This document shows, piece after piece, positions 1 through 11,633 of a DNA stretch of 64,000 nucleotides. The stretch is from Clostridia bacterium (GTDB lineage Bacteria > Bacillota > Clostridia > Oscillospirales > Acutalibacteraceae), in the NCBI GenBank assembly GCA_017410605.1, contig JAFQQN010000012.1:1-64000 (forward strand), in the 5' to 3' direction. The position numbers and the translations under genes are program-made. The notes beneath the pieces were generated by a model. That model searched no databases, had not been told where the DNA came from, and saw nothing but the letters and a program-made list of their open reading frames with translations. The stretch's first letter is position 1, and each line of letters starts with the position of its first letter.

Positions 1-248
1 GGGCAGTCAACGTGGGCATAGTGACGAGTTTCGGTCTCATACTCAACGTGAGCGGTATGGATTGTGATACCACGCTCTCTCTCTTCAGGAGCCTTATCGA
101 TGTTAGCATAGTCCTCAAACTGTGCCTGGCCCTTAAGTGAAAGGTACTTGGTGATAGCAGCGGTAAGAGTGGTCTTACCATGGTCAACGTGGCCGATGGT
201 GCCAATGTTAACGTGGGGTTTATTACGTTCAAATTTTTCTTTTGCCAT
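1..248 (-). CDS. tuf: Elongation factor Tu, N-terminal part (cut by window edge)
   Basis: Translation of the minus strand gives [16 protein letters not shown] followed by the G1 loop GHVDHGKTT, the GITI switch region and the start of the DCPG motif, which is the N-terminus of EF-Tu. EF-Tu carries aminoacyl-tRNA to the ribosomal A site as a GTP complex. The start is the ATG at 248, with GGAGGAAAT a few bases upstream. Only about 82 residues are inside the window, so the rest of the GTPase domain and domains 2 and 3 lie to the left. It is the last gene seen of the str cluster, 99 bp after fusA, and appears to have its own promoter at 303-331. Confidence 0.97.
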   Translation of the reverse strand, partial: MAKEKFERNKPHVNIGTIGHVDHGKTTLTAAITKYLSLKGQAQFEDYANIDKAPEERERGITIHTAHVEYETETRHYAHVDC

Positions 249-302
249 TGGTATTTCCTCCTTAATTTACAAATAAAACGAGTTTTATATGTCCTCCTGA
301 TA

Positions 303-331
303 ATTCTAACAAATATTGAATAGAATTTCAA
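303..331 (-). promoter_or_regulatory. Probable housekeeping promoter of tuf
   Basis: On the minus strand TTGAAA and TAGAAT are separated by exactly 17 bp in the fusA-tuf gap. Transcription would start near position 296 and give a leader of roughly 48 nt. This would let tuf be expressed separately from the upstream str genes, as is common for EF-Tu. Confidence 0.6.
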
Positions 332-347
332 GAGTAAATTTATAAAA

Positions 348-2429
348 TTAGTCCTTCTTGGTTCTTGCTGTAATGATTTTTTCAGAAATGCTCTTAGGAA
401 CTTCCTTATAACCGTCAGGTTCCATTACATACTGACCGCGGCCCTGTGTTTTAGAACGAAGGTCGGTAGCATAACCAAACATTTCACCAAGAGGAACATG
501 AGCATTAATCTGCTTAACGCCGGTTCTGTCTTCGAAGCCCTGAATCTCACCGCGGCGAGAGTTAAGGTCACCGATAACATCACCCATATACTCTTCAGGA
601 ACAATAACTGTTACCTTCATAATAGGCTCTAAGATGACGGGGTCAGCCTTGCGACAAGCGCTCTTAAATGCCATAGAACCGGCAATCTTAAATGCCATTT
701 CAGAAGAGTCAACCTCATGGTAAGAACCGTCATAAAGCTCTACCTTAACGTCAACAACGTTGTAGCCTGCAAGAACACCGGAGAGCATTGCACCCTGGAT
801 ACCTGCATCAACAGCGGGAATATATTCCTTAGGAATAGCACCACCTACAACAGAGTTGATAAATTCATAGCCCTTACCGGACTCGTTAGGTGAAAGACGA
901 ATCTTAACATGACCGTACTGACCTTTACCACCCGACTGACGAGCGTATTTCTCATCAACATCAGCAGTAGAGCGAATGGTTTCTTTGTAAGCAACCTGAG
1001 GTTTACCTACATTAGCTTCAACCTTAAATTCACGGAGCAAACGGTCAACGATGATTTCAAGGTGAAGCTCACCCATACCGGCAATAATGGTCTGACCGGT
1101 TTCTTCATCAGTATAGCAACGGAAGGTAGGATCTTCTTCAGCAAGCTTTGCAAGAGCAAGACCCATTTTTTCCTGACCGGCTTTTGTCTTAGGCTCAATG
1201 GCAACACGGATAACAGGCTCCGGGAAGTTCATCGACTCTAAGATAACCGGGTGCTTTTCGTCACAAAGAGTATCACCGGTGGTGGTATTCTTAAGACCAA
1301 CAGCAGCAGCTATATCACCTGCATAGCAGGTTTCAATGTCTTCACGGTGGTTAGAGTGCATTTGAAGAATACGACCCATTCTTTCTCTACTATCCTTAAC
1401 AGAGTTGTAAACAGTAGAACCTGCATCAACACTACCGGAATAAACACGGAAGAAGCAAATCTTACCAACAAAGGGGTCGGTAGCAATCTTAAATGCGAGA
1501 GCAGCAAAAGGCTCATCATCGGAAGAATGACGAACTTCATCTTCGTCAGTATCAGGGTTAACGCCCTTTATAGCCTCAATGTCGGTAGGAGCCGGCATAA
1601 AGTCTACAACAGCATCAAGCAAGGGCTGAACACCCTTGTTGCGGTAAGAAGTACCACAGCAAATGGGAACCATTTCGTTAGCGATAGTTGACTTTCTGAT
1701 ACAGGTTTTGATTTCTTCAACAGTAAGCTCTTCACCTTCGAAGTACTTTTCCATCAAAGCTTCATCCTGCTCGGCAACATGCTCGATAAGCTCGGTTCTG
1801 TATTTCTCGGCAAGTTCTTTCATATCGTCAGGAATTTCTTCCACGCGAACATCCTTACCAAGGTCATCGTAATAAACGATAGCGTTATTGTTGATAAGGT
1901 CAATTATTCCCTTAAATGTGTCTTCAGCACCGATAGGAAGCTGAATGGGAACAGCGTTACACTGGAAACGCTCCTTAACCATATCTAAAACGTTATAGAA
2001 GTTAGCGCCCATAATATCCATCTTATTAACATAGATCATACGGGGAACTTTATATTCATCAGCCTGACGCCAAACGGTTTCAGACTGAGGCTCAACACCA
2101 CCCTTAGCGCAAAGAACGGTAACAGAACCGTCAAGAACGCGGAGTGAACGCTGAACTTCAACAGTGAAGTCAACGTGTCCGGGAGTGTCGATAATATTGA
2201 TACGATGGTCCTTCCAGAAGCAAGTAGTAGCAGCAGAGGTAATAGTAATACCTCTTTCCTGCTCCTGCTCCATCCAGTCCATAGTTGCAGCACCGTCGTG
2301 GGTCTCTCCAACCTTATGAACCTTACCGGTGTAGAAAAGTATACGCTCGGTAGTGGTGGTTTTACCTGCATCTATATGGGCCATAATGCCAATATTTCTA
2401 GTTTGTTCAAGAGAAACTTTTCTTGGCAT
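348..2429 (-). CDS. fusA: Elongation factor G
   Basis: This 693-residue protein has the usual EF-G length. The GTPase motifs are intact: AHIDAGKT at residues 17-24, RGITI near 59-63, DTPGHVDF at 81-88 with catalytic His85, and NKMD near 135. The later EF-G domains follow, including the domain IV segment around [10 protein letters not shown] and a GRGQY segment near the C-terminus. EF-G drives tRNA-mRNA translocation and, with RRF, ribosome recycling. It lies between rpsG and tuf in the classical str order. It should be compared with the second, divergent EF-G at 24677-26695; this copy is clearly the canonical factor. Confidence 0.99.
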   Translation of the reverse strand: MPRKVSLEQTRNIGIMAHIDAGKTTTTERILFYTGKVHKVGETHDGAATMDWMEQEQERGITITSAATTCFWKDHRINIIDTPGHVDFTVEVQRSLRVLDGSVTVLCAKGGVEPQSETVWRQADEYKVPRMIYVNKMDIMGANFYNVLDMVKERFQCNAVPIQLPIGAEDTFKGIIDLINNNAIVYYDDLGKDVRVEEIPDDMKELAEKYRTELIEHVAEQDEALMEKYFEGEELTVEEIKTCIRKSTIANEMVPICCGTSYRNKGVQPLLDAVVDFMPAPTDIEAIKGVNPDTDEDEVRHSSDDEPFAALAFKIATDPFVGKICFFRVYSGSVDAGSTVYNSVKDSRERMGRILQMHSNHREDIETCYAGDIAAAVGLKNTTTGDTLCDEKHPVILESMNFPEPVIRVAIEPKTKAGQEKMGLALAKLAEEDPTFRCYTDEETGQTIIAGMGELHLEIIVDRLLREFKVEANVGKPQVAYKETIRSTADVDEKYARQSGGKGQYGHVKIRLSPNESGKGYEFINSVVGGAIPKEYIPAVDAGIQGAMLSGVLAGYNVVDVKVELYDGSYHEVDSSEMAFKIAGSMAFKSACRKADPVILEPIMKVTVIVPEEYMGDVIGDLNSRRGEIQGFEDRTGVKQINAHVPLGEMFGYATDLRSKTQGRGQYVMEPDGYKEVPKSISEKIITARTKKD

Positions 2430-2513
2430 AATTTCCTCCTAATTTTGGCACATTTATTATATTGTGCCCTAAATAAGCGATTTTTAACTATCTCGCGGTA
2501 TTTTTTTATTAAA

Positions 2514-2984
2514 TTACCAACGATAGTGAGCGAATGCCTTGTTAGCTTCTGCCATTTTATGGGTATCTTCACGCTTCTTATAAGCGCCGCCCATTTCGTT
2601 GACAGCATCAAGAATCTCGCCAGCTAGACGCTCCTTCATGGTTGCTTCAGAACGTGCGCGGCTATAAACTGTTAACCAACGCAGACCCAAAGTTTGCTTT
2701 CTTTCCGGACGAACCTCGAACGGAACCTGATAAGTTGCGCCGCCCTTACGAACAGCTTTAACTTCGAGCTGAGGCATAACATTTTCCATAGCCTGCTCAA
2801 AAACCTCCAGGGGTTCTTTTCCTGTCTTTTCGGAAATGATATCGAAAGCACCATAAACGATTTTCTGAGCTACACCCTTCTTACCATCATACATTACGTT
2901 ATTAATAAGACGGGTAACAATTTTAGAGTTGTAAAGCGGATCCGGCAAAACATCACGTTTTGCAATAAAGCCTCTTCTTGGCAC
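2514..2984 (-). CDS. rpsG: 30S ribosomal protein S7
   Basis: The product begins [15 protein letters not shown] and matches bacterial S7 throughout, with a total of 156 residues as expected. A longer reading frame exists upstream, but its first codons contain the ribosome binding site AAGGAGGGA. The GTG at 2984 lies 8 bases after that site and gives the normal S7 N-terminus, so GTG is taken as the start. S7 nucleates assembly of the 30S head and contacts mRNA near the E site. It follows rpsL after an unusually long 146-nt gap that contains a hairpin (3046-3089). Confidence 0.98.
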   Translation of the reverse strand: MPRRGFIAKRDVLPDPLYNSKIVTRLINNVMYDGKKGVAQKIVYGAFDIISEKTGKEPLEVFEQAMENVMPQLEVKAVRKGGATYQVPFEVRPERKQTLGLRWLTVYSRARSEATMKERLAGEILDAVNEMGGAYKKREDTHKMAEANKAFAHYRW

Positions 2985-3045
2985 TTCACTTCCCTCCTTC
3001 ACATAAATGATATCTTAGGTACTCGAGTGACTAACATCCCGTGGC

Positions 3046-3089
3046 ACCAAGCAAAGGCGAAAATATATATTTACGCCGCTGCTTTTGGT
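3046..3089 (-). promoter_or_regulatory. Hairpin in the rpsL-rpsG intercistronic region
   Basis: Read on the mRNA strand, ACCAAAAGC pairs with GCTTGGT with a two-base bulge. An internal loop and a GGCG/CGCC stem follow, closing an AT-rich loop. In Escherichia coli protein S7 binds the rpsL-rpsG intercistronic mRNA and controls translation of the downstream genes, so the position is suggestive. The fold was drawn by eye and S7 binding here is inference. Confidence 0.4.
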
Positions 3090-3130
3090 ACTTGCAGCAG
3101 AGATTAAGTCGTTTTAAAAATGATTGCTGC

Positions 3131-3553
3131 TTACTTAGCGCTGGCCTTCGGCCTCTTTGCACCGTACTTAGAACGGGACTGCATTCTGTTTGCAACGCCC
3201 TGTGCATCTAAGGTACCACGAATAATATGGTAACGTACACCAGGCAAGTCCTTAACACGTCCACCACGGATTAAAACAACGCTATGCTCCTGCAGGTTGT
3301 GACCGATACCGGGGATATAAGCAGAAACTTCAATACCGTTGGAAAGACGTACTCTGGCAATCTTACGAAGAGCAGAGTTAGGCTTCTTAGGAGTAGAAGT
3401 TTTAACCGCGGTACAAACGCCACGCTTTTGAGGAGAATCCTGGTCAGTGGGCAAACGCTTCATAGAGTTGAAGCCCTTTAACAAAGCAGGAGCTTTGGCC
3501 TTCTTGACGATGGTTTCGCGACCGTTACGTACTAACTGATTAAAGGTTGGCAT
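3131..3553 (-). CDS. rpsL: 30S ribosomal protein S12
   Basis: The protein is 140 residues and starts [13 protein letters not shown], the standard S12 N-terminus. It contains the conserved decoding-centre segments [11 protein letters not shown] and [12 protein letters not shown]. At the streptomycin-determining sites the lysines of both segments are the sensitive-type residues. Start at ATG 3553 is supported by GGAGGTGTAAT directly upstream; an in-frame extension to 3610 lacks a ribosome binding site and is not family-like. It is the first gene of the str transcription unit, behind a promoter at 3694-3722. Confidence 0.98.
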   Translation of the reverse strand: MPTFNQLVRNGRETIVKKAKAPALLKGFNSMKRLPTDQDSPQKRGVCTAVKTSTPKKPNSALRKIARVRLSNGIEVSAYIPGIGHNLQEHSVVLIRGGRVKDLPGVRYHIIRGTLDAQGVANRMQSRSKYGAKRPKASAK

Positions 3554-3614
3554 ATTACACCTCCTAAATAAAAATTTATATATTAAGCCTTTTGGCATAA
3601 TACACAGCAATATC

Positions 3615-3638
3615 AGGCTGGGGGATTCCCCCCAACCT
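3615..3638 (-). other. G/C-rich hairpin in the str leader
   Basis: AGGTTGGGGG pairs with CCCCCAGCCT around a GAAT loop on the minus strand. It lies between the str promoter and rpsL. No U-tract follows it on the minus strand, so it is not a typical intrinsic terminator. It may be a processing or attenuation element; the function is unknown. Confidence 0.45.
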
Positions 3639-3693
3639 AATTTAAACGCTATAAAAAGTGTTCGGAATTACCCATAATCCCACACAATATCAC

Positions 3694-3722
3694 ATTTTAC
3701 ACTCAAAACGTGATTTTGTCAA
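3694..3722 (-). promoter_or_regulatory. Probable promoter of the str genes (rpsL-rpsG-fusA)
   Basis: TTGACA and TAAAAT are spaced by 17 bp on the minus strand, in the 190-bp gap between rpoC and rpsL. The predicted leader of about 134 nt contains the hairpin at 3615-3638. It implies that the str genes can be transcribed independently of rpoBC. Confidence 0.65.
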
Positions 3723-3743
3723 GTGGTTTTATTAAAATTTCCT

Positions 3744-6700
3744 TTATTCCTCTGAAGGTGTTACTTCAGCAACCTGTTCGGAAGGCTGAACGCTATCTGC
3801 CTCATATTCTTCGGTGGCTTCTACACCCTCATTGAGCTCTGCCAGGCGCTGTTGCTCAAGCTTATCTATGAACTGCTTAGCATGTTCGTTATAAACCTTC
3901 ATACCTGTACCGGCAGGAACAAGCTTACCAATAATAACATTTTCCTTAAGACCGAAGAGCGGGTCGCTCTTGCCCTGAATAGCAGCCTCGGTAAGAACAC
4001 GGGTTGTTTCCTGGAAGGAGGCGGCAGAAAGGAAGGAATCTGTTGCAAGAGAGGCCTTGGTAATACCAAGAAGCACCGGTGTACAGGTGGGAACAACAAG
4101 GTCTTCTTCCCCTGCAGCAATGCGAGACTTAATTTGCTCTCTGGCGGCGATAAAGTCGCTGCGCTCAACACGGGACATAGGAAGCATATCTGTGCTGCCC
4201 GGGTCTTTAACAATAACCTTACGCATCATCTGGTGAATAATAACCTCAATATGCTTATCGTTAATGTCAACACCCTGTGTACGGTAGGTGGCCTGAATTT
4301 GCTCAATAATATAGTCCTGAACGGCCTCTTCACCAAGAACCTCAAGAATATCCTGAGGGGCAATTGCGCCATCAACAACAGGCTGACCCTTTACTACAAC
4401 GTCTCCGTCAGCAACACGAATGTGTCCACCGGCGGGGACTGTCATATGCTCTTCAACAGGATTTCCCTGTTCATCAAGACCGTTTACAATGATTACACGG
4501 TTCTTCTTCTCTTCAGATACAGTAACAGTACCTGAGCAACGGCTTATAACACCGGCTCTCTTGGGTCGACGTGCTTCGAAAAGCTCTTCAACTCTGGGAA
4601 GACCCTGTGTAATATCTTCGGTAGAAGCGATACCACCGGTATGGAAGGTACGCATTGTAAGCTGTGTACCGGGTTCACCGATAGACTGTGCGGCAATAAT
4701 ACCAACAGCCTCACCAACTGTTACAGGTGTTCCGGTTGCAAGGTTAGCACCGTAGCACTTTTTACATACGCCGTGATGTGAACGGCAGTTAAGAATGGAA
4801 CGGATTTTAACAAAACGCTCACTTTCTTCTTTTTGCATTAAGCGCTCTTCAATAAGGTCAGCCTTTTCCTTAGTGAGCATTGTTTGTGTATCAGCCAAAA
4901 CCTCGCCGGTAGCTTCATCAATGAAGTCTTCGGTAAGATAGCGACCGATAAGACGCTCAGAAATAGGCTCAAGCACGTGATTGCCTTCTTTAATTTCTCT
5001 AACAACCAGACCCTCTGTGGTATGGCAATCGTTATCACGAATAATAACATCTTGAGAAACGTCAACAAGACGGCGGGTAAGATAACCAGAGTCGGCTGTA
5101 CGAAGAGCAGTATCGGCAAGACCCTTACGAGCACCACGGGAGGAAATGAAGTATTCCAAAACGTTAAGACCTTCACGGTAGTTAGCACGAATAGGAACTT
5201 CGATAACCTTACCTGCGGTATTAGCAATAAGTCCGCGCATACCTGCAAGCTGTCTAATCTGGCTCATAGAACCACGGGCGCCGGAGTCGGCCATCATAAA
5301 TATGGGGTTAAACTCGTCGAGGTTGCCCTTAAGAGCATCGGCAACCTCTTCGGTGGCCTGGTTCCATATTTCAATTACCTTACGGCTACGCTCATCATCG
5401 CTGAGAAGACCGCGTTTAAACAGCTCGGTGCACTTATCGATTTTCTTTTCTGCGGCGGCAAGAATTTCTGCCTTTGCAGGGGGAATAACCGCGTCTTGAA
5501 CAGCAACGGTAATTGCACCCTTAGTAGAATATTTAAAGCCTGTGGCCTTAATGTTATCAAGAACTATTGCGGCCTCGCTTGTTCCGTGAACACGAATACA
5601 ATCGTCAATAATACGTCCAAGCTTTTTCTTATCTATCTTATTGACCTTGCCGTTTTTATCAAATACGGGAACCTCAAGGTCAAGCTCGTGACCGGGAACG
5701 GTTCTATCTATTGTTCCAAGGTCCTGAGGAATAGACTCGTTGAAAATTAAGAAACCAACAGTCGCAAAAATGATTCGGGAAATTGTTTCACCCTTATGAT
5801 TTTTGCCGGTCATACGAACCTTAATAAGGCTGTGAAGACCCAGACTTCCGGTCTGATAGGCCATAATAGCCTCGTCCTTATCACGGAAGGTGCGGTAACG
5901 CATTTGACCGCTGACTTCGTCTAAAACAGGAGCACCGGCCTCGTCATCCTTAACAATTGTAAGGTAGTAAGAGCCAAGAACCATATCCTGTGTGGGAACG
6001 GTAACAGGCTTACCGTCAGAGGGCTTGAGCAGGTTGTTAGCAGCAAGCATAAGGAACCTTGCCTCTGCCTGTGCCTCTGCAGAAAGGGGAACGTGAACAG
6101 CCATTTGGTCGCCGTCGAAGTCGGCATTATAGGCGGTACATACAAGTGGATGAAGCTTAAGGGCACGACCCTCAACAAGCACCGGCTCGAAAGCCTGAAT
6201 ACCAAGTCTGTGAAGGGTAGGTGCACGGTTGAGCAAAACAGGATGCTCTTTAATAACAACATCCAACGCATCCCAAACCTGTGGGTCTGCGCGTTCAACC
6301 ATTTTTCTTGCAGTTTTAATGTTATTAACAATGTCGGTCTTAACGAGGCGCTTCATAACAAAAGGTTTGAAAAGCTCTAAGGCCATTTCCTTAGGAAGAC
6401 CGCACTGATACATTTTAAGCTCAGGTCCTACAACAATAACCGAACGGCCGGAATAGTCAACACGCTTACCAAGAAGGTTCTGACGGAAGCGGCCTTGCTT
6501 ACCCTTAAGCATATCTGAAAGGGATTTTAAAGGACGGTTGGAAGGCCCGGTAACAGGCTTACCGCGACGGCCGTTATCAATAAGAGCATCAACGGCTTCT
6601 TGCAACATTCTTTTTTCGTTGCGAACGATAATATCAGGAGCTGAAAGCTCTAACAATCTCTTAAGACGGTTATTACGATTAATAACCCTTCTGTAAAGGT

Positions 6701-7463
6701 CGTTAAGGTCGGAGGTTGCAAAGCGGCCACCGTCTAACTGAACCATAGGACGAATATCGGGCGGAATAACCGGCAGGCATTCCATTATCATCCATTCGGG
6801 ACGGTTACCCGAAACGCGGAAAGCATCTAAAACCTCAAGGCGCTTTAAAATACGGGCAGCCTTTTGGTTACTTGCGTTTTCAAGCTCGGCTCTAAGCTCG
6901 GTACAGGTTGCTTCAAGGTCAATTTCTTCAAGAAGCTTCTTTATAGCCTCTGCGCCCATACCGGCTTCAAAATCGTCTTCGTATTTTTCTCTGTAATCCC
7001 TGTACTGAGCCTCAGATAGAAGCTGTTTCTTCTCAAGGGGAGTGCTGCCGGGATCGGTAACTATATACTGAGAGAAGTAGAGAACCTGCTCTAAAACGCG
7101 AGGTGTAACATCAAGAGCAAGACCAAGACGAGAGGGAATGGTCTTATAATACCAAATGTGAGATACCGGTGCGGCAAGTTCGATAATACCCATTCTTTCT
7201 CTTCTTACCTTAGAACGGGTTACCTCAACGCCGCAACGCTCACATATTTTACCCTTATAGCGAATTCTCTTATACTTACCACAGTGACATTCCCAGTCCT
7301 TTTGCGGTCCAAAAATGCGTTCGCAGAAAAGACCGCCTGTTTCAGGCTTTAATGTGCGGTAGTTAATGGTTTCCGGCTTGGTTACCTCGCCATGGGACCA
7401 GCTTCTGATTTGTTCAGGGGACGCCAGGCCGATTTTTATTGACTCAAATTCTATACAATCCAT
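3744..7463 (-). CDS. rpoC: DNA-directed RNA polymerase subunit beta'
   Basis: The 1239-residue protein carries the N-terminal zinc-binding segment ([20 protein letters not shown]), the catalytic [12 protein letters not shown] loop that holds the active-site Mg2+ with three Asp, the trigger-loop region [11 protein letters not shown] and the second zinc site ending GVCKKCYG. It forms the catalytic centre together with RpoB. The acidic Glu-rich C-terminal tail is poorly conserved. The gene starts 17 bp after rpoB with GGAGGAACGC upstream, so the two are co-transcribed. Confidence 0.99.
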   Translation of the reverse strand: MDCIEFESIKIGLASPEQIRSWSHGEVTKPETINYRTLKPETGGLFCERIFGPQKDWECHCGKYKRIRYKGKICERCGVEVTRSKVRRERMGIIELAAPVSHIWYYKTIPSRLGLALDVTPRVLEQVLYFSQYIVTDPGSTPLEKKQLLSEAQYRDYREKYEDDFEAGMGAEAIKKLLEEIDLEATCTELRAELENASNQKAARILKRLEVLDAFRVSGNRPEWMIMECLPVIPPDIRPMVQLDGGRFATSDLNDLYRRVINRNNRLKRLLELSAPDIIVRNEKRMLQEAVDALIDNGRRGKPVTGPSNRPLKSLSDMLKGKQGRFRQNLLGKRVDYSGRSVIVVGPELKMYQCGLPKEMALELFKPFVMKRLVKTDIVNNIKTARKMVERADPQVWDALDVVIKEHPVLLNRAPTLHRLGIQAFEPVLVEGRALKLHPLVCTAYNADFDGDQMAVHVPLSAEAQAEARFLMLAANNLLKPSDGKPVTVPTQDMVLGSYYLTIVKDDEAGAPVLDEVSGQMRYRTFRDKDEAIMAYQTGSLGLHSLIKVRMTGKNHKGETISRIIFATVGFLIFNESIPQDLGTIDRTVPGHELDLEVPVFDKNGKVNKIDKKKLGRIIDDCIRVHGTSEAAIVLDNIKATGFKYSTKGAITVAVQDAVIPPAKAEILAAAEKKIDKCTELFKRGLLSDDERSRKVIEIWNQATEEVADALKGNLDEFNPIFMMADSGARGSMSQIRQLAGMRGLIANTAGKVIEVPIRANYREGLNVLEYFISSRGARKGLADTALRTADSGYLTRRLVDVSQDVIIRDNDCHTTEGLVVREIKEGNHVLEPISERLIGRYLTEDFIDEATGEVLADTQTMLTKEKADLIEERLMQKEESERFVKIRSILNCRSHHGVCKKCYGANLATGTPVTVGEAVGIIAAQSIGEPGTQLTMRTFHTGGIASTEDITQGLPRVEELFEARRPKRAGVISRCSGTVTVSEEKKNRVIIVNGLDEQGNPVEEHMTVPAGGHIRVADGDVVVKGQPVVDGAIAPQDILEVLGEEAVQDYIIEQIQATYRTQGVDINDKHIEVIIHQMMRKVIVKDPGSTDMLPMSRVERSDFIAAREQIKSRIAAGEEDLVVPTCTPVLLGITKASLATDSFLSAASFQETTRVLTEAAIQGKSDPLFGLKENVIIGKLVPAGTGMKVYNEHAKQFIDKLEQQRLAELNEGVEATEEYEADSVQPSEQVAEVTPSEE

Positions 7464-7480
7464 TATGCGTTCCTCCTAAA

Positions 7481-10400
7481 TTACAGATTATCTTCGTCAG
7501 ACTCATCATAGCTTTCGGTCTGCTCTACAATGTCTTCACCGTTTTCATCCATAAGACCGTAGCCTTCAAAAGAACCGTCTTCAACATTCTTTTCATCAAA
7601 AGCCATATCATCTTCGGAAGCGGAAACGGGTACAAAATCAATTTCGTCATCCTCAAAGGTCTGTTTAAGGTCAATTTCACCGCCGTCTTTATCAAGCACC
7701 TTAACATCAAGTGCCAAAGACTGAAGTTCCTTAATAAGAACCTTAAAGGATTCGGGAATACCTGGTTCGGGAACATTCTGTCCCTTTACAATTGCCTCAT
7801 AGGTCTTAACACGTCCCACAACATCGTCTGACTTAACAGTAAGAATTTCTTGCAGGGTGTAAGCGGCACCGTAGGCCTCAAGTGCCCAAACTTCCATTTC
7901 TCCGAAACGCTGGCCGCCAAACTGGGCTTTACCGCCAAGAGGCTGTTGAGTAACAAGTGAATAAGGACCGGTAGAACGGGCATGTATTTTATCGTCTACC
8001 AAGTGATGGAGTTTCAAATAATACATATAACCAACGGTAACGGGGTTATCAAACTTCTCACCGGTACGTCCGTCATAAAGCGTAAACTTACCGTCAATGC
8101 GGCTTTCGTCAGCAATATATCCACTATCTAACGGCATATCTGCACGGTCAACATATTCATCATGAATGCAGTTTGCCTTTTTAAAGCACTCTACAATATC
8201 CTTTTCGTGAGCACCGTCGAAAACAGGGGTGCAAACCTTCCAGCCAAGGGCTGCGGCAGCATATCCCAAATGCACCTCGAGAACCTGTCCGATATTCATA
8301 CGGGAAGGAACGCCGAGGGGGTTAAGAACGATATCAAGGGGTGTACCGTCCTTAAGGTAAGGCATATCCTCACTGGGGAGAATTCTGGAAACAACACCCT
8401 TATTACCGTGACGTCCGGCCATTTTATCGCCCACAGAGATTTTTCTCTTCTGAGCAATATAGCAACGAACAACAAGGTTAACACCGGGACTAAGCTCGGA
8501 AGCATTCTCTCGTGAGAACACCTTAACATCAACAACAGTACCATATTCACCGTGAGGTACACGAAGAGAGGTATCTCTAACCTCACGTGCCTTTTCACCA
8601 AAGATAGCACGAAGAAGTCTTTCTTCAGCGGTAAGCTCGGTTTCGCCCTTAGGTGTAACCTTACCTACAAGAATATCACCTGAACGAACCTCTGCACCTA
8701 CTCGGATAATACCACGCTCGTCAAGGTCCTTAAGAGCGTCCTCACCAACGTTTGGAATATCTCGGGTAATCTCTTCCGGTCCAAGCTTGGTATCTCTGGC
8801 TTCAAGTTCAAACTCTTCAATATGAATAGAGGTATAAACATCGTCGCGAACAAGGCGCTCGTTAATTAAAACAGCATCCTCGTAGTTATAGCCTTCCCAG
8901 GTCATAAAGCCAATAAGGGCATTTTTACCAAGGCTTATTTCACCGTTACAGGTTGCAGGGCCGTCGGCAATAACCTCGCCCTTTTTAATCTGCTGACCTT
9001 CGCTTACAATGGGACGCTGATTAATACAGGTACCGTGGTTAGAGCGGAGGAACTTAATAAGGTTATACTCGGCAATTTCGCCGTTTGTCTGCTTAATAGT
9101 AATTTTATCTGCAGAAACACGGGTAACAACACCGTCTTCCTTAGCAAGAACAACAACACCGGAGTCAACAGCAGCCTTATACTCCATACCTGTACCAACG
9201 TAAGGGTTCTCGGTTTTAAGAAGAGGCACAGCCTGCTTCTGCATGTTAGAGCCCATGAGTGCACGGTTAGTATCGTCGTTTTCAAGGAAGGGTATCATTG
9301 CTGTGGCTACTGATACTACCATTTTAGGTGAAACGTCCATAAAGTCGGCGCGTTTGTTTTCAACCTCCATAAAGCGGTCGCGGTAACGGGCAGTAACTGT
9401 AGCGTTTTTAAAGGTTCCGTCTTCATTCAAGGGTTCGTTAGCCTGGGCTACAATATATGCATCTTCCTCGTCGGCTGTCATATAACAAACCTCATCAAGC
9501 ACCTTTCCGGTAGCCTTGTCTACACGGCGGAAGGGAGCTTCAATAAAGCCATATTCATTAATTTTTGCAAAGGTTGCAAGATAAGATATAAGACCGATAT
9601 TTGGACCTTCAGGAGTTTCAATAGGACACATTCTTCCATAGTGGCTGTAGTGAACATCTCGAACCTCGAAGCTTGCGCGGTCTCTGGACAAACCGCCCGG
9701 GCCAAGAGCCGACAAACGACGCTTGTGGGTAAGCTCTGAAAGGGGGTTGGTCTGATCCATAAACTGAGAAAGAGGTGAAGAACCGAAAAATTCTTTAATT
9801 GCGGCGCTTACAGGACGGGCGTTAATAAGAGAAAGAGGGGTAGCGGCCTCAACATCCTGAGCCTGTAGGGTCATTTTCTCTCTAATGCTTCTTTCCATTC
9901 TTGAAAGACCGATTCTGAACTGGTTTTGAAGCAGTTCGCCAACCGAGCGGATACGACGGTTGCCAAGGTGGTCAATATCATCAATATTACCTACTCCATA
10001 GGGCAGACCTATAAAGTAGTTAACAGTAGCAAGAATATCATCCACAGTTACGTGCTTTGAAACAAGCATATCTGCATTTTCTATAATAGCGGCGGTAATT
10101 GCTTCGTCACCTTCGGCATTTTCAAGGATTTCCTTTAATACTTTAAAGGATACCCACTCGTTAACGCCTTTGGCATACACTTCATTATACACCGACTCGC
10201 TAACATAGTTTTTAAGGTCAACCATTCCTGAGGAAAGCACCTTAAAGTCACGGGTATTGCCCTCATTATCTGTGATAGAAATAGTAACTGTGCTAACACC
10301 CTTGTTTTGAATAAGTGCTGCATCTTCCTTAGTAAGACGTGCGCCGGCATCAAAAAGAACCTCGCCGGTCATAGGGTCAGCAACAGGGGCAGCCAGAACG

Positions 10401-11284
10401 CGGCCTTCAATTCTTGCTGCAATAGAAAGCTTTTTATTGTATTTATAACGGCCAACTCTGGAAATTTCATACCTACGAGCATCGAAAAGAAGCTGCTGAA
10501 GATGATTTTTAGAACCGTCAATAGTAGCAGGCTCGCCGGGGCGAAGCTTTTTATAAACCTCAATAAGAGCCGACTCGGTGTTATTTGCTGTATCCTTTTC
10601 AAGGGTAGCAAACAAACGCTCGTCCTCACCAAGAACATCAGTTATTTCGTGATTAGCCGAAAGGCCTGTTTCGGTAAAAGCACCTAAAGCACGAATAAAG
10701 GTGGTAAGGGGAAAGCGGCGGTTTTTATCAATACGAACATAAATAACATCTGTATCGTTCATATCGGTTTCATACTCTAACCAGGCACCACGGTTAGGAA
10801 TAATGGTAGATGTCCAAAATTCTTTACCGTTACGGTCATCTGTTCCGAAATATGCACCGGGAGAACGAACAAGCTGAGAAACGATTGCGCGTTCTGCACC
10901 GTTAATAACAAAGGTACCCGACTCGGTCATAAGTGGGAATTCACCCATGAAAACTTCATTCTCTTTAATTTCGCCGGTTTCTTTATTTAAAAGCTGAGCG
11001 CGTACACGAAGGGGTGCCGCATATGTGGTATCACGTGCTTTGCACTCGGTTACACTGTACTTTGGAGTGTCATCTAGCCTGTAATCAATAAAATCCAGCT
11101 GTAAATTCCCGGAATAGTCGGTAATAGAAGACATTTCCTCAAAAACATCTCTAAGCCCTTTTTCGATAAACCATTTGTAAGAGTTTTTCTGAACCTCTAT
11201 GAGGTTTGGCATATCTATAACCTCATCGATTTTTGAGAAACTCATACGCTCATTGTTGCCAAGCATTACTTTTTTTGGCGCCAT
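7481..11284 (-). CDS. rpoB: DNA-directed RNA polymerase subunit beta
   Basis: The 1267-residue protein is full length. The rifampicin pocket reads [18 protein letters not shown] and then [16 protein letters not shown], with wild-type residues at the usual resistance positions. [14 protein letters not shown] and the C-terminal [20 protein letters not shown] segment are present. The start ATG at 11284 follows a ribosome binding site AAGGAGTGATGAAAGCCT. It begins a transcription unit with a consensus promoter and a leader of about 207 nt. The rplJ-rplL genes that usually precede rpoB are absent here, replaced by a divergent sporulation gene. The acidic C-terminal extension after residue 1190 is lineage-variable. 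Confidence 0.99.
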   Translation of the reverse strand: MAPKKVMLGNNERMSFSKIDEVIDMPNLIEVQKNSYKWFIEKGLRDVFEEMSSITDYSGNLQLDFIDYRLDDTPKYSVTECKARDTTYAAPLRVRAQLLNKETGEIKENEVFMGEFPLMTESGTFVINGAERAIVSQLVRSPGAYFGTDDRNGKEFWTSTIIPNRGAWLEYETDMNDTDVIYVRIDKNRRFPLTTFIRALGAFTETGLSANHEITDVLGEDERLFATLEKDTANNTESALIEVYKKLRPGEPATIDGSKNHLQQLLFDARRYEISRVGRYKYNKKLSIAARIEGRVLAAPVADPMTGEVLFDAGARLTKEDAALIQNKGVSTVTISITDNEGNTRDFKVLSSGMVDLKNYVSESVYNEVYAKGVNEWVSFKVLKEILENAEGDEAITAAIIENADMLVSKHVTVDDILATVNYFIGLPYGVGNIDDIDHLGNRRIRSVGELLQNQFRIGLSRMERSIREKMTLQAQDVEAATPLSLINARPVSAAIKEFFGSSPLSQFMDQTNPLSELTHKRRLSALGPGGLSRDRASFEVRDVHYSHYGRMCPIETPEGPNIGLISYLATFAKINEYGFIEAPFRRVDKATGKVLDEVCYMTADEEDAYIVAQANEPLNEDGTFKNATVTARYRDRFMEVENKRADFMDVSPKMVVSVATAMIPFLENDDTNRALMGSNMQKQAVPLLKTENPYVGTGMEYKAAVDSGVVVLAKEDGVVTRVSADKITIKQTNGEIAEYNLIKFLRSNHGTCINQRPIVSEGQQIKKGEVIADGPATCNGEISLGKNALIGFMTWEGYNYEDAVLINERLVRDDVYTSIHIEEFELEARDTKLGPEEITRDIPNVGEDALKDLDERGIIRVGAEVRSGDILVGKVTPKGETELTAEERLLRAIFGEKAREVRDTSLRVPHGEYGTVVDVKVFSRENASELSPGVNLVVRCYIAQKRKISVGDKMAGRHGNKGVVSRILPSEDMPYLKDGTPLDIVLNPLGVPSRMNIGQVLEVHLGYAAAALGWKVCTPVFDGAHEKDIVECFKKANCIHDEYVDRADMPLDSGYIADESRIDGKFTLYDGRTGEKFDNPVTVGYMYYLKLHHLVDDKIHARSTGPYSLVTQQPLGGKAQFGGQRFGEMEVWALEAYGAAYTLQEILTVKSDDVVGRVKTYEAIVKGQNVPEPGIPESFKVLIKELQSLALDVKVLDKDGGEIDLKQTFEDDEIDFVPVSASEDDMAFDEKNVEDGSFEGYGLMDENGEDIVEQTESYDESDEDNL

Positions 11285-11527
11285 AGGCTTTCATCACTCC
11301 TTAATATTAATAACACTAAAGAAAAAGTAAGCCGCTCTTTTTCCTTAATGTGTGACTACATATTGAGGGTAGCGCAAACAAGGTCACAATACCCATCACA
11401 ACCACTATTTTTGCGGATTTTTTGTGGAAAAGGTATAAGGCCCCCACCCACCTATTTCCGAAAATAAGTGATATGTACCCATCATTAGACAATTTAACAT
11501 TATAGTCCATTCTTTGCGGCTTGTCAA
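11285..11527 (-). promoter_or_regulatory. rpoBC promoter and long leader
   Basis: At 11499-11527 the minus strand has a perfect TTGACA, 17 bp and TATAAT. The predicted start near 11492 leaves a leader of about 207 nt before rpoB. Within it, GGAAATAGGT can pair with ACCTTTTCC (about 11430-11462) and a weaker TGTGA/TCACA plus GGGTA/TACCC pairing spans about 11350-11400. No leader gene with a ribosome binding site was found. The rest of the gap up to 11633 holds the promoter region of the divergent gene. Confidence 0.8.
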
Positions 11528-11565
11528 TAGTTTTAAGGAAATTTTTTCAAATATTTTTTGAAATT

Positions 11566-11595
11566 GAATAATAGCTTTTTTGTTCGGCAAAAATA
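11566..11595 (+). promoter_or_regulatory. Candidate sigma-F-type promoter for the SpoIIQ-like gene
   Basis: GGCAAAAATA at 11586-11595 matches every position of the published sigma-F -10 pattern GGNRANANTW. GAATA at 11566-11570 resembles the -35 pattern GYWTA with one mismatch. The spacer is 15 bp against the usual 16. Bacillus subtilis spoIIQ is sigma-F dependent, so the class fits the gene. It is a by-eye match. Confidence 0.45.
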
Positions 11596-11633
11596 AAAAT
11601 GTATAAAACAGAAAGGAATGGAGTAGCACTCCG

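Noticed and set aside
3852..10687. Many open frames on the strand opposite rpoC and rpoB, up to about 290 codons
   Set aside because: They mirror conserved coding sequence, have no ribosome binding sites, unusual composition and no recognisable domains.
11405..11500. Possible leader peptide in the rpoB leader (short frame starting MMGTYH)
   Set aside because: No ribosome binding site and no run of regulatory codons; probably chance.
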